A stretch of DNA of 64,000 bases from Morganella morganii (GCF_003996855.1 NZ_NRQY01000001.1:751277-815276); one strand, 5' to 3'. Positions 1 to 9,105 are shown, counted from the first letter of the stretch. Program-made: numbers and translations. Notes: a model not told the origin generated them from the letters alone.

Positions 1-682
1 TCAGCCCGGCTTCATTATGGGTGGAAACCAGTTTACCGGTGAACAACAGTCCCCATGTGGCCGCATTGACGAACATGGATTTACTCTGGCCGAGGTGGGA
101 ATTCCAGTCACCGTGGCTGATTTTATCGCGGATCAGCACATCTCGGGTGGCTTTATCCGGAATACGCAGCAGCGCTTCGGCCAGACACATCAGTGCGATC
201 CCTTCCTGAGAGGAGAGGGAGAATTCCTGAAGCAATCCCTGCACCAGCCCGGCACGTCCGCTGCTGTTTTTCTGATTACGCAGTTTTTCTGCCAGCCCGT
301 AAGCCAGTTTATGGGTTGCCTGTGCAGCATCCGGGGCGAGTTGTGCCTGCGGCAGCAGCATGGCCACGGCTTCCGGTTCCGGAATGCGGTAGGCGGATGT
401 GATAGCCGCACGGGTAACAGATTGCGGCAGAATATCGCCGGCGAATGCCAGAAACGGCTGGCGGCTGACCGGCGTCTCAACCGGCGCGGTTTCATCTTCC
501 TGTGAGGAAGCGGTACCGGCAGCGGGCAGTGTTCCGTCCGGCAGAGAATCGAGCTGAGCCAGATAATCAAAAATAGCCTGTCTGATCAGCCAGTGTGGCG
601 TGCGATCGATTTTTTGCGCCGCGGCTTTGATCCGCTCACGGGTTTCCTCATCCAGTCTGACGCCCATTGTGGTACTCACCAT
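1..682 (-). CDS. putA: Bifunctional proline dehydrogenase / P5C dehydrogenase and put repressor PutA, N-terminal part
   Basis: Only the first 227 codons lie in the window; the gene runs off the left edge. PutA oxidises proline to glutamate in two steps at the inner membrane and, when reduced substrate is absent, represses the put genes. Residues 1-47 form the ribbon-helix-helix DNA-binding domain (starts MVSTTMGVRLDEETRERI), followed by the helical arm that precedes the proline dehydrogenase barrel. The ATG at 682 is preceded by a GGAGTG ribosome site and matches the known enterobacterial N-terminus. It is divergent from the broken putP gene, and GTTGCA operators lie just upstream. Nothing in the visible part is damaged. 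Identification is firm; the enzymatic domains cannot be judged here. Confidence 0.95.
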   Translation of the reverse strand, partial: MVSTTMGVRLDEETRERIKAAAQKIDRTPHWLIRQAIFDYLAQLDSLPDGTLPAAGTASSQEDETAPVETPVSRQPFLAFAGDILPQSVTRAAITSAYRIPEPEAVAMLLPQAQLAPDAAQATHKLAYGLAEKLRNQKNSSGRAGLVQGLLQEFSLSSQEGIALMCLAEALLRIPDKATRDVLIRDKISHGDWNSHLGQSKSMFVNAATWGLLFTGKLVSTHNEAGL

Positions 683-714
683 ATTCACTCCTCATAAACG
701 GCAACAGGTCATGA

Positions 715-754
715 GTTGCACATTAATATCTACGAGGTTGCAACTTTGTGCAAC
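715..754. promoter_or_regulatory. PutA operator cluster (GTTGCA motifs)
   Basis: Three copies of the known PutA half-site GTTGCA lie at 715-720, 737-742 and, inverted, 749-754; the last two form a GTTGCA-N6-TGCAAC palindrome. A further inverted copy is at 1104-1109, close to putP. The ribbon-helix-helix domain of PutA is known to bind this hexamer in the putA-putP control region of enterobacteria. The position just upstream of putA fits autorepression. The motif match is seen directly; binding is inferred. Confidence 0.75.
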
Positions 755-939
755 ATTGTTAAATGAAGAGATGTATAAAGTGTGAATAATGTCGCTGTTT
801 TATACTGATCGGACAAAACGATTAAGAAATAAACCGTATTGGATAAAATAAAATCATTATATAACAATAGCATATTATCAATTTTAAGGCGTATAATGAT
901 TAAATCAGATGATTAACTGCATCACTTTCTGGTGATATA

Positions 940-961
940 TCCCGTGATAAAAATCACAAAT
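940..961. promoter_or_regulatory. Probable CRP site in the putA-putP control region
   Basis: The core CGTGA-N6-TCACA (943-958) is one base from the CRP consensus TGTGA-N6-TCACA. It sits in the middle of the 521-bp divergent control region of putA and putP, which is AT-rich and otherwise holds only the PutA operators and the promoters. Catabolite control of put genes is known in enterobacteria. No other gene is seen in 683-1203. Confidence 0.6.
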
Positions 962-1203
962 ATTCACTTTAGTATCGTTAATTAATTGTTGTTTTATTGT
1001 TGTTGTCGTTACTATCGGGCTGAACACAACTCATCGCAAATTTAACAAATAATGATAATTGACGGGGCATTGTCTGTGCAGACCAGGGATGGCTGAGGCG
1101 GTGTGCAACACAGTGATACTGGTGTGGCGCGCATCCTGTACAGAGATTGGTACACGCAATGCTGATACATGACGGACTATAAATTCAGTACAGGAACTTA
1201 ACT

Positions 1204-2635
1204 ATGACAATGACGCTGACCACACCGCTCCACCAATAACTTTGACGACTATATTCTCGGCGGCCGCCGGATGGGCAGTTTTGTGACGGCATTATCCGCC
1301 GGTGCATCTGACATGAGCGGCTGGCTGCTGATGGGATTACCGGGGGTGGTTTTTTTCTCCGGTATTTCTGAATCCTGGATTGCCATCGGCCTGTGTATCG
1401 GCGCCTGGCTTAACTGGCGGATTGTTGCCGGACGTTTGCGTCTTCAGACGGAAGTCAATGATGCGCTGACGCTGCCGGATTACTTTACGCAGCGTTTTGA
1501 GGATAAAAGCCGTATCCTGCGGATTGTCTCTGCGGCTGTGATCCTGATTTTCTTCACCATTTACTGTGCGTCCGGCATCGTGGCCGGTGGTCTGCTGTTT
1601 GAAAGCACTTTTGGCATCAGTTATGAAAAAGCCATGTGGCTCGGGGCAGGCGCAACCATTGCCTATACCTTCCTCGGCGGATTCCTGGCGGTAAGCTGGA
1701 CCGATACCGTGCAGGCGACACTGATGATTTTCGCCCTGATCCTGACCCCTGTAATGGTGATTACGTCCGTCGGCGGGTTTGATACCGCGCTGGCGATTAT
1801 TGAGGCGAAAAGCCCGGCGTATGTGGACATGTTCCGCGGGCTGGATATTGTTGCGATTATCTCCCTTCTGGGCTGGGGGCTGGGCTATTTCGGGCAGCCG
1901 CATATTCTGGCCCGCTTTATGGCGGCGGATTCTCACCACACTATCCGCAGCGCACGCCGTATCAGTATGACCTGGATGGTGCTCTGCCTCGCGGGGACAA
2001 TCTGTGTCGGTTTCTTCGGTATTGCCTTCTTTCAGCAGAACCCGGAACTGGCGGGGTCGGTTACGGAAAACCGTGAGCGGATTTTCATGAGCCTGACATC
2101 TATCTTATTTAATCCGTGGATTGCCGGTATTCTGCTCTCGGCCATCCTGGTTGCGGTCATGAGTACGCTGAGCTGCCAGCTGCTGGTCAGTGCCAGCGCC
2201 CTGACGGAAGATATCTACAAACCGTTTTTCCGTAAAAATGCCTCACAGAAAGAGATGGTGCTGGTCGGGCGTATTATGGTGCTGGTGATTGCGGCGATTG
2301 CTATCTACATCGCGATGGATAAAAACAACAAAGTGCTGGGGCGGGTCAGTAACGCATGGGCAGGGTTCGGTGCGGCATTCGGTCCGGTTATCCTGTTCTC
2401 TGTGATCTGGAAGCGGATGACCCGCAACGGCGCACTGGCGGGGATGTTCACCGGTGCGGTGACGGTTCTTATCTGGATAGAATATAAGTGGTTTAATTTA
2501 TATGAAATTATTCCGGGCTTTATTCTGGCGGGTATTGCGATAGTGGAGGTCAGTCTGGCAGGTCGTGAGCCGGACAAATCGGTTCAGGGACGTTTCGCTG
2601 AGGCGGAAGATCGTTATCTCGGACGGACTGAATAA
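1204..2635 (+). pseudogene. putP: Sodium/proline symporter PutP, 5' coding region deleted and out of frame
   Basis: PutP imports proline with sodium (SSS family). An apparent native start at 1204, with AGGA upstream, reads MTMTLTTP and then LHQ-stop (TAA 1237-1239). The conserved body resumes in another frame: from 1223 the codons read HRSTNNFDDYILGG, corresponding to about residue 26 onward in E. coli PutP, with a TGA at 1217 just before. About 20 codons that encode the first membrane helix are therefore missing and the frame is lost. From ATG 1271 an intact 454-residue stretch remains (E. coli PutP has about 502), but that ATG lies inside the conserved GGRRMGSFV motif and has no clear ribosome site. 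The remaining transmembrane core looks conserved. A sequencing or assembly artefact cannot be excluded. Confidence 0.85.
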
Positions 2636-2649
2636 TACAATACAAAAAC

Positions 2650-2678
2650 AAAAATCCCGGCGCTGCTGGGATTTTTTT
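2650..2678. terminator. Bidirectional terminator between putP and cycA
   Basis: A stem AAAAATCCC / GGGATTTTT with a loop of about 9 bases, flanked by A and T runs, lies between the convergent ends of putP and cycA. It can serve both strands. Confidence 0.8.
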
Positions 2679-2683
2679 GCCTG

Positions 2684-4081
2684 CTATTTTTGTGCTTCCG
2701 CAAGGCGGTATTTTTTGACACGCCGGTAACCGAATGCCAGCAGGATAAACCATAACGGCGTGGCAATCAGAGCCTGGCGGGTATCTGCCTCCAGCGTCAG
2801 CAGAACAATCACAAAGACAAAGAAGGCCAGACACACCCACGGGATCCAGCTGCCGAACGGCACTTTATAGATTGATGCTGCATGAAGCTCCGGACGATGG
2901 CGGCGAAACATGATGTAGCTGTACAGGATCATGCTCCAGATAAACATAAACAGGATAGCGGATACGGTGGTCACCAGGGTAAATACATGCATCACGTCAG
3001 GGATAAAATAGAGCAGAATGACCCCGACAGACAAACAGATACAGGTAAAAATCAGTCCGGCAGCCGGAACGGCCTGCTTTGACAGACGACAGAACTGCTT
3101 TGGTGCACTGCCTTGTTTGGCTAATCCGAACAGCATCCGGCTGGTGGAAAATACGCCGCTGTTTGCGGAAGATGCCGCCGCAGTCAGCACCACAAAGTTC
3201 ACCAGGCTTGCTGCTGCCGGAACGCCGATCATAATAAACAGCTCCACAAACGGGCTTTTATCTGCTGGGATTGAACGCCACGGCGTAACAGACATAATAA
3301 CGATCAGCGCCAGTACATAGAATGCAATGATACGGAACGGAATAGCATTAATGGCACGCGGCAGTGACTTAACCGGGTCGCGGGTTTCCGCTGCTGCGGT
3401 ACCCACCAGTTCGATACCGACAAAGGCAAAAATGGCTATCTGGAATCCGGCAAAGAACCCGATTATCCCTTTCGGGAACATACCGCCGTCAGACCAGATA
3501 TTGGATAACGCCGCCTGATGTCCTTCCGGTGAGACAAAATGTGTGCCGATCAAAATACCGCCGACAATAATCAGCGCCACAATCGCGACAATTTTTATCA
3601 TGGAGAACCAGAACTCCATCTCGCCGAATAATTTAACCGTCGCCAGGTTCAGGGACAATAACAGCAGAATGCACAGCAGTGAGCTGACCCAGCGCGGAAA
3701 ATCAGGTGCCCAGTGCATGATGTAGCCGGTAATGGCCACCACATCGGCAATCCCGGTAATTACCCAGCAGAACCAGTAAGTCCAGCCGACAAAAAAACCG
3801 GCCCACGGGTCAATCAGATCACCGGCAAAATCACTGAACGATTTATAATTCAGGTTTGACAGCAGGATCTCGCCCATTGCCCGCATAACAAAGAACAGCA
3901 CAAACCCGATGATCATATAAACAAATAATACAGAAGGGCCTGCCAGTGAAATAGTTTTACCGGAGCCCATAAATAACCCGGTGCCGATTGCCCCGCTGAT
4001 TGAAATCAGCTGAATATGCCGGTTGGTTAAACTGCGTTTGAGTTCGCCGCGTGGCGGCGTGGCAGGCGTTTTTTCATCCAT
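2684..4081 (-). CDS. cycA: D-serine/D-alanine/glycine:H+ symporter CycA
   Basis: A 465-residue inner-membrane APC-family permease that imports glycine, D-alanine, D-serine and D-cycloserine. The protein follows E. coli CycA closely: LTNRHIQLI and GAIGTGLFMGSGK at the first helix, the FSDFA loop, FAFVGIELVGTAAAE in the middle and SSANSGVFSTSRMLFGLA near helix 8. About twelve hydrophobic helices are visible. ATG 4081, with GCGGA upstream, is preferred over an in-frame TTG two codons earlier. Transcription is monocistronic and convergent with putP. No defects are seen. Functional assignment is by family and motif; substrate range is known from the E. coli protein. Confidence 0.93.
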   Translation of the reverse strand: MDEKTPATPPRGELKRSLTNRHIQLISISGAIGTGLFMGSGKTISLAGPSVLFVYMIIGFVLFFVMRAMGEILLSNLNYKSFSDFAGDLIDPWAGFFVGWTYWFCWVITGIADVVAITGYIMHWAPDFPRWVSSLLCILLLLSLNLATVKLFGEMEFWFSMIKIVAIVALIIVGGILIGTHFVSPEGHQAALSNIWSDGGMFPKGIIGFFAGFQIAIFAFVGIELVGTAAAETRDPVKSLPRAINAIPFRIIAFYVLALIVIMSVTPWRSIPADKSPFVELFIMIGVPAAASLVNFVVLTAAASSANSGVFSTSRMLFGLAKQGSAPKQFCRLSKQAVPAAGLIFTCICLSVGVILLYFIPDVMHVFTLVTTVSAILFMFIWSMILYSYIMFRRHRPELHAASIYKVPFGSWIPWVCLAFFVFVIVLLTLEADTRQALIATPLWFILLAFGYRRVKKYRLAEAQK

Positions 4082-4457
4082 AAACAAATCCGCTAAGCTA
4101 AAAAATAACCATTATTTTTATTCATTCAAAAATGGTGTTATCAGCAAATAGTGTGACACATTTCTCAGAATGAGTAACGATAAATTTTCCGTTAAATTCA
4201 TGGGGTTGATTGGTAATATGGGCTGGCAGTCATTATTTCGCATTAGTTTTTTTGTAGGTGAAAATAATGTTGTGTCAGTTTATATGACGGCAAAAAACAG
4301 TATTTTTTGCAGTAACATTAATAAGAAAACGCGAATCAGCGGTTGCGGGTCAGAATAGTATATTTTGGGGATTTTCCGGTTATACTGGTGATATATCACA
4401 GGGGGATTTTTTTATTGCAGAATCGTATTTATGGATAAAACAACACGGGGAACGACG
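4082..4457. other. Intergenic region upstream of cycA and the 4458 gene
   Basis: This 376-bp AT-rich stretch separates two divergent genes and must hold both promoters. A TGTGA half-site occurs near 4153, without a convincing partner. A 62-codon reading frame (4170-4358) has no ribosome site and no recognisable content. I see no RNA gene or repeat here. Confidence 0.4.
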
Positions 4458-5057
4458 ATGAATTACCAGATCGTTCCTTTTTGGATCTATTCAGGAAGAG
4501 TCGCATTCTTTATATTGCCCGCAGTGCTTACCGGCTTTTGCGGCATGAATGCTTTCCTGCTTTATTTGTTATTTCACGGTATTGTCTGGCAACTGGTGGT
4601 TTCTCTCCGTTTACATGCGTTAAAAGAGAAGGGTCTGGTTTCCCGCAGCCATAATATCAGCCACTGGATAGTGTATGTTTACAGTATACCGGTGAAAGAA
4701 GAACGGGCGATTTTAAAAAATCCGTGTTTTGCGCTTGAACAAAATATGAAAGATTTTTTCTTCCGGTTACTGATACTGAAGAGTTTTATTCAGCTTGGTT
4801 TTATTGCGCTGTTATTTGTTCAGTATATCCGGACAGATGCGGACTTATTCAGCCTGACTACGCTTTTCGCGGTATTATCAGCGATTATCATGATAGTCAC
4901 ACTTTACCGGACCGGGTTGCTCATTCGTGTATTGTCAGCCAATGCGTTTTACACGGAAAAATTGCAGTCAGAAAGTGGTTCTGTTTGGTATCAGCTCTGT
5001 TTTATCTCTCATCGTTCAGAGAAAACAGCGGGGCTGGATAAATTACTGGCATTATAA
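4458..5057 (+). CDS. Unknown membrane protein
   Basis: A 199-residue protein that I do not recognise. Four hydrophobic stretches are visible: roughly residues 8-28, 32-50, 105-125 and 131-155. Between them lies a polar segment that includes LHALKEKGLVSRSHNISHW. The end is polar. ATG 4458 is preferred because GGGGA lies six bases before it; an upstream in-frame ATG (4431) has no such site. It stands alone, convergent with the DUF1883 gene. Predicted inner-membrane location is inferred from hydrophobicity only. Confidence 0.6.
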   Translation: MNYQIVPFWIYSGRVAFFILPAVLTGFCGMNAFLLYLLFHGIVWQLVVSLRLHALKEKGLVSRSHNISHWIVYVYSIPVKEERAILKNPCFALEQNMKDFFFRLLILKSFIQLGFIALLFVQYIRTDADLFSLTTLFAVLSAIIMIVTLYRTGLLIRVLSANAFYTEKLQSESGSVWYQLCFISHRSEKTAGLDKLLAL

Positions 5058-5063
5058 AACCCA

Positions 5064-5092
5064 CCCGCAGCACATATTATCTGCGGGGGATA
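5064..5092. terminator. Hairpin between convergent genes
   Basis: Perfect stem CCCGCAG / CTGCGGG (5064-5070, 5081-5087). On the minus strand it is followed by GGGTTTTA, so it most likely ends the DUF1883 transcript. Confidence 0.55.
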
Positions 5093-5108
5093 CTGCCGTG
5101 CCGCCCGG

Positions 5109-5402
5109 TTATTTTCTGGCAATCGCTTTATCGGCGCGCGGCTCAACGGTAATTGAGTGTTCAACGGTCAGCGCAGTGTCTTCAATATCCAGCGTGATAT
5201 TCCAGTCTGCATCAAAAGGCACCACCATTCTGGCAGGGAGTTCATGAAAGAAGCCGCTGCCGCCATGTGTCCGGAACGGCATTCCTTTCCTGTACTGATT
5301 AAAATTCATTTTGGTCATTATTAAAACATTGCACGAACGACCGCAATCCACCACCACAGTATCACCTGCTGTCAGGTGCATTCTTTTATGTAAAAACGGC
5401 AA
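5109..5402 (-). CDS. DUF1883 family small protein
   Basis: A 97-residue protein of the DUF1883 family, recognised by its N-terminal FLHKRMHLTAGDTVVVDC, the central MPFRTHGGSGFF and the WNITLDI strand. The family has no established biochemical role; it is probably a small all-beta cytosolic domain. The start appears to be TTG at 5402: AGGAG stands seven bases upstream and translation from TTG gives the conserved LPFLHKR beginning, whereas the first ATG would remove it. The gene is monocistronic. Confidence 0.7.
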   Translation of the reverse strand: MPFLHKRMHLTAGDTVVVDCGRSCNVLIMTKMNFNQYRKGMPFRTHGGSGFFHELPARMVVPFDADWNITLDIEDTALTVEHSITVEPRADKAIARK

Positions 5403-5490
5403 GATAACACTCCTGTTTTTATTTCCCCGGCAGAGTAACGATTACCGTTGATTGCGTATTGTTACGCGATATAATCTGCACGGGACAATA

Positions 5491-6039
5491 TTAAGGGTAA
5501 TAGGCATTGACCAGCATACGCGGCTGTAATGCAATCACTTTTTTCTGTTCTTCTGATAATGTATGTGTTTCCAGCCAGCGGGCTTTGTGTCTCTCAAAGT
5601 CAGGAGATTCACTCAGATACAGCGCCAGAAGATAATCAAAATCCCGGATATCACTCTGTTCAAATACAGAAATGACTTCCCGGTAACACATATTATGGGG
5701 CAATTTAATGCGCTCTGTTAACATGCATTCCATCAGTTTCAGCGATGGAACACCGGTATTCTGATAAACAATCTTCAGCTGTGTGATTGCTTTTTCATAG
5801 CGGTTATCCACAATCAGCAAATCACTGTAGAGCTGGCGCAATGCAATATCATCAGGGTACTGACGGATCAGCGTATCAAACTGATCCAGCGCTTTTTCCT
5901 TCCCTTCATGGGTTTTACTGCCTGAGTATTTAATGATATACGACATAGCCTGCTCTTTCGGAGCAAGCTCTGTATTGGTATAACCATAGGATGTAAACGG
6001 AAGACTTAGCATCCAGACTAAAAATATCCAATTCTTCAT
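5491..6039 (-). CDS. Exported TPR-like protein of unknown function
   Basis: A 182-residue protein with a typical signal peptide (MKNWIFLVWMLSLPFTSYGY) and, after cleavage, helical repeats of the tetratricopeptide kind: ALDQFDTLIRQYPDDIALR followed by YSDLLIVDNRYEKAITQL. The C-terminal third is not recognisable. ATG 6039 is chosen because it starts the signal peptide; the frame extends 18 codons upstream without a better start. Location is probably periplasmic. It precedes no obvious operon partner, although the glycosyltransferase genes lie upstream in the same direction. Confidence 0.6.
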   Translation of the reverse strand: MKNWIFLVWMLSLPFTSYGYTNTELAPKEQAMSYIIKYSGSKTHEGKEKALDQFDTLIRQYPDDIALRQLYSDLLIVDNRYEKAITQLKIVYQNTGVPSLKLMECMLTERIKLPHNMCYREVISVFEQSDIRDFDYLLALYLSESPDFERHKARWLETHTLSEEQKKVIALQPRMLVNAYYP

Positions 6040-6242
6040 GGAAATACGATTCCCTGTGTATTTACCGTGTACTGACTGTAACACAAGAATCACAGTGATA
6101 ATTTAGGATGTTTACGAAAAACAGGGGGTGTGTAATGCGGTCAAACCATCGCTCAATAAAATGACAGATTTTGACATCCCGATATAGAGAATATTCTTAA
6201 AAAGAGGGGGGTAGTTTACTAAAGATAAAAGATAGCAGAAAT

Positions 6243-6265
6243 GCGCTAAATTTGAAATTTAGCGC
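6243..6265. terminator. Perfect hairpin after glycosyltransferase genes
   Basis: GCGCTAAATTT and its exact complement AAATTTAGCGC (6243-6253, 6255-6265) form a near loopless palindrome ten bases after the stop of the 6275 gene. There is no strong T run, so termination is inferred from position. Confidence 0.5.
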
Positions 6266-6274
6266 GTTCGGATA

Positions 6275-7252
6275 TCAGTAACTCATATTTAATATGAGCT
6301 TGTCAGGAGAAAGGAATTCCGAATAATATTTTTTATTTTTCAGCATTAAATTCAATCGTAACGAACGGCTGCTCATTAATTTTTCTATTGATTGAATTAA
6401 TTGATTTTTATTTTCAAAAGAAATGTAATGGTTATAATTCCCGGTTGGTATATATCTAAGAGGGTCCGAAATAATTGCGCGGGAAGATGCAATATATTCA
6501 CCAAAGCGCCAGCCTGTTGAATCGTGTAAACCTGTTGTTATACAAATTTCATACTCTTTCAGGGATTTTATAAAGCTGCGCCGGGATGTAAATTCGGATG
6601 GTAAAATATAATCAGAAGCAACCTTTCTGGTATATTCATTATCGCTCAGGCCAAACATTGCGGAAGAGGAGAATTTTTCTTTTATGGTATCCAGAACCAT
6701 CAAACGGAAGTCATTCAATTTATTATATTCATCAGTAATGCCAACGTCACCGTTATGGTATTTTTTTACTGTATCAGGATCCCACAAGCGGGTTAAAAAT
6801 AATAATTTAGGATTATCTGTAACGATTGGGTCAACTTCCAGATCAGTGTGTTTAATGATATCTTTACCTAATATTCGCCGGCAGGTTACTGACATCTCTT
6901 CCCATCGATTGAATGCGGGCTTAATGTCATAATTAAAGCCCAAAGGCTGACATTTCGGGAAATTTTCAGATAACTGACGAGAAAAACTCCGCTTATAGTA
7001 TACGTCACACCAGTTATAGTCTGATATTGAGAAAAAACCTCTGTCGATATGATCTCCATCATTGGCATCATAGATGAATTTCTTTCCATTTATTTCTGCT
7101 CTGAGAATATGTTGAGTTGTAATGTCAGGGCATGAATTTTTAATTAAATTTATTTTTATAATTTTTTGTTTTTGGAGAAGTAAAAATCCATAAATATATT
7201 GATTTATGTGGTTTGACTTATTATAAAATAAATTCACATTATACATTTCCAT
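6275..7252 (-). CDS. Putative glycosyltransferase, AT-rich
   Basis: A 325-residue cytosolic protein with features of a GT-B type glycosyltransferase C-terminal half: LFLTRLWDP (about residues 150-160) and, near residues 240-262, TTGLHDSTGWRFGEYIASS, which resembles the sugar-nucleotide loop with a Gly and an acidic residue followed by helix. The N-terminal half is not clearly recognisable. It lies 25 bp downstream of a GT4 glycosyltransferase on the same strand, so the two probably act together on a surface glycan. Base composition is much more AT-rich than the neighbours, as is common for horizontally exchanged LPS or capsule genes. A second ATG two codons downstream could be the start. Sugar and acceptor are unknown. 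Confidence 0.6.
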   Translation of the reverse strand: MEMYNVNLFYNKSNHINQYIYGFLLLQKQKIIKINLIKNSCPDITTQHILRAEINGKKFIYDANDGDHIDRGFFSISDYNWCDVYYKRSFSRQLSENFPKCQPLGFNYDIKPAFNRWEEMSVTCRRILGKDIIKHTDLEVDPIVTDNPKLLFLTRLWDPDTVKKYHNGDVGITDEYNKLNDFRLMVLDTIKEKFSSSAMFGLSDNEYTRKVASDYILPSEFTSRRSFIKSLKEYEICITTGLHDSTGWRFGEYIASSRAIISDPLRYIPTGNYNHYISFENKNQLIQSIEKLMSSRSLRLNLMLKNKKYYSEFLSPDKLILNMSY

Positions 7253-7277
7253 ACTCTTTTGCAGAAAATACTGTTTA

Positions 7278-8429
7278 TTAACGATATTTCATTTCTTCTA
7301 AGATGGATTCAAATTCACAGATGAAAGCATCATAATCCGTAGTCTTCAATGACCATTTTTTTGCATTCTCACTGTAGGAGTTGTAATCAGAAATGATTTC
7401 TGTAATTGCAGGAATAATATCTGAAGGTGAAATTAATTTTATGTCTGCCAGACAATCATTTACAGGGTCATAAATATCGTAGGGGAAATCAACAGATAAA
7501 CCGGTCAGCTCCCGGTATTCTTCGGCAGATAATGATGGTTTGATCCCGATACCGCAATATTTATCTTTAACAGCTTCAGGTTGTCCGTCTATCATCGGAA
7601 AAATTACAGGTATACCTTGTGATAAAGCTTCAATACAGGACAGACCGAACGGTTCTGTCACTGGTGTGCTCAGATAGATATCTATACTGCTATAGAAGTC
7701 TTCCATATTATGCTGATAACCGGTAAATCTGACTTTATCAGCAATATTTAATTTAGCAGCTAATTCTTCTAGCTTATTTTTTTTCTCTCCGTCACCGGCT
7801 ATAATTAGTTCTGCATCTTTCCCTGATTCAATTAACATTTTCAGACAAAGAATAGAAACTCCGATACCTTTCAGGCCAACAAGACGTGAAGCTGTTCCCA
7901 AAATAATCTTTTTTTCCGGGGGAGTATGAGAGCAGAAAGCAGTTTTCATAGGTAACCGGTTAATAACAGTGCTGATCTTAAATTCAGGATTAAAACGTAA
8001 TTGCATAATCCGTTTTGATGCCACAGAAACTGAAATTGCACCATCCAGCATACCTAAAAAGGTAAGTGTTTTTTTATTTTCCGGATAACGCCATGAACAG
8101 CCGTGATCATAATACAGAAAAGTTGTATTTGCAGGTTTTTTATCTATTTTAGGAACAAAATCCCAGACTAACGTTATATCTGAATGTTGCTGGTTTATTT
8201 TTTTACTTAATATATATTTACGCAAGAATGCAGGGTATTTAACGGATGTATTGCCTATACGGTTTGCATAAATTATTTTATATGGTTTTAATTCTGAAAT
8301 AATATTATTATTGATCTGATTGCTGGTACAAAGTACTTCGTTAGTAAATGAGCTATTTTTTAAATACTCAATAAAAAGACGTTCTGCGCCGCCAAATCCT
8401 TGTAAGTTAATCAAATGTAAAATTTTCAT
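7278..8429 (-). CDS. Glycosyltransferase family 4 protein
   Basis: A 383-residue GT4 enzyme, a retaining GT-B fold that transfers a sugar from a nucleotide donor. The N-terminal acceptor domain begins MKILHLINLQGFGGAERLF, with the GGAE glycine loop. The donor domain carries LGTASRLVGLKGI near 195, LIIAGDGEKK near 230 and the E-x7-E donor motif EPFGLSCIEALSQG near 285-298. It is followed after 25 bp by another glycosyltransferase, and both are AT-rich against a GC-richer background. Most likely part of LPS core or another surface glycan pathway, but the linkage made cannot be told. No other glycan genes adjoin, so this is an isolated pair. Confidence 0.82.
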   Translation of the reverse strand: MKILHLINLQGFGGAERLFIEYLKNSSFTNEVLCTSNQINNNIISELKPYKIIYANRIGNTSVKYPAFLRKYILSKKINQQHSDITLVWDFVPKIDKKPANTTFLYYDHGCSWRYPENKKTLTFLGMLDGAISVSVASKRIMQLRFNPEFKISTVINRLPMKTAFCSHTPPEKKIILGTASRLVGLKGIGVSILCLKMLIESGKDAELIIAGDGEKKNKLEELAAKLNIADKVRFTGYQHNMEDFYSSIDIYLSTPVTEPFGLSCIEALSQGIPVIFPMIDGQPEAVKDKYCGIGIKPSLSAEEYRELTGLSVDFPYDIYDPVNDCLADIKLISPSDIIPAITEIISDYNSYSENAKKWSLKTTDYDAFICEFESILEEMKYR

Positions 8430-8652
8430 ATAGGCAGAAATATATCCGTTTTATTTAAAATCAATATCTTATAGTAAAGGTATTGCATGTTGATCTATTC
8501 TATCACAAGTTTCGTTGTTGTATAATCAGGTTCAGAATAAATGATATCTTTGTTAAATCAACTTATTACAGTATATATTACTAATCCGGAGCGCCATAAT
8601 CACAACTTTATCCGGAATGCAAAAATAAAAATAGCCAGCTGAAGGAGGAATT

Positions 8653-9066
8653 ATGTGGAATATACACCCGACGCGCAGCCGTTATGCATTACTGGCTCAG
8701 TATCTGTCGCCGCTGGATGCCAGGATTGAGGCCGGATTACTGCAATCTGAAGGGATAGAGGTGATGCTGCTGGATGAAAATATTGTCTGGAATAATCAGA
8801 TGTATGCGCAGGCTGTCGGCGGTGTGAAACTGCTGGTTAATCAGGATGAGTTAACCCGTGCACAGGGTATTCTGGCGGACTATCATCACGGGGATTTCGG
8901 GATTGAGGAGGAAGGGGAACCGGCTGCGGCTGACCCGGAACCGGTGTTTGAAAACAGTAAAGAAGATTATGTCAATATGGGGTTTGTATTCCTTATCTTC
9001 CTGACGCTCGGACTGGCTATTCCGTTTAAGGCGTTGCATCATCGTCTGAAAGAGAAAACAAAATAA
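8653..9066 (+). CDS. DUF2007 domain protein with C-terminal membrane segment
   Basis: A 137-residue protein. Residues 14-75 resemble the DUF2007 or putative signal-transducing domain: LSPLDARIEAGLLQSEGIEV, then GGVKLLVNQDELTRAQGIL. An acidic linker follows, then a hydrophobic segment near residues 108-125 and a basic tail, so the protein is probably anchored with its domain in the cytosol. An AAGGAGGA ribosome site precedes ATG 8653. It is monocistronic and convergent with adeQ. The function of the family is not established. Confidence 0.7.
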   Translation: MWNIHPTRSRYALLAQYLSPLDARIEAGLLQSEGIEVMLLDENIVWNNQMYAQAVGGVKLLVNQDELTRAQGILADYHHGDFGIEEEGEPAAADPEPVFENSKEDYVNMGFVFLIFLTLGLAIPFKALHHRLKEKTK

Positions 9067-9069
9067 CGT

Positions 9070-9097
9070 CCGGATGACGGGAGTGCCCGCCATCCGG
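9070..9097. terminator. Hairpin between convergent genes
   Basis: A 12-bp stem with one mismatch (CCGGATGACGGG / CCCGCCATCCGG) with a four-base loop lies between the stops of the DUF2007 gene and adeQ. It lacks a clear T run. Confidence 0.5.
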
Positions 9098-9105
9098 CTG
9101 AAACA

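Noticed and set aside
1337..1939. 200-codon frame antisense to putP
   Set aside because: Low-complexity, Arg/Gln/His-rich translation typical of an antisense shadow of a GC-rich membrane protein gene.
1271..2635. putP as an intact gene starting at 1271
   Set aside because: That ATG lies inside a conserved motif, the first membrane helix is absent, and matching N-terminal codons occur upstream out of frame.
4170..4358. 62-codon frame in the gap between cycA and the 4458 gene
   Set aside because: No ribosome site, no recognisable domain, and position in a divergent promoter region.
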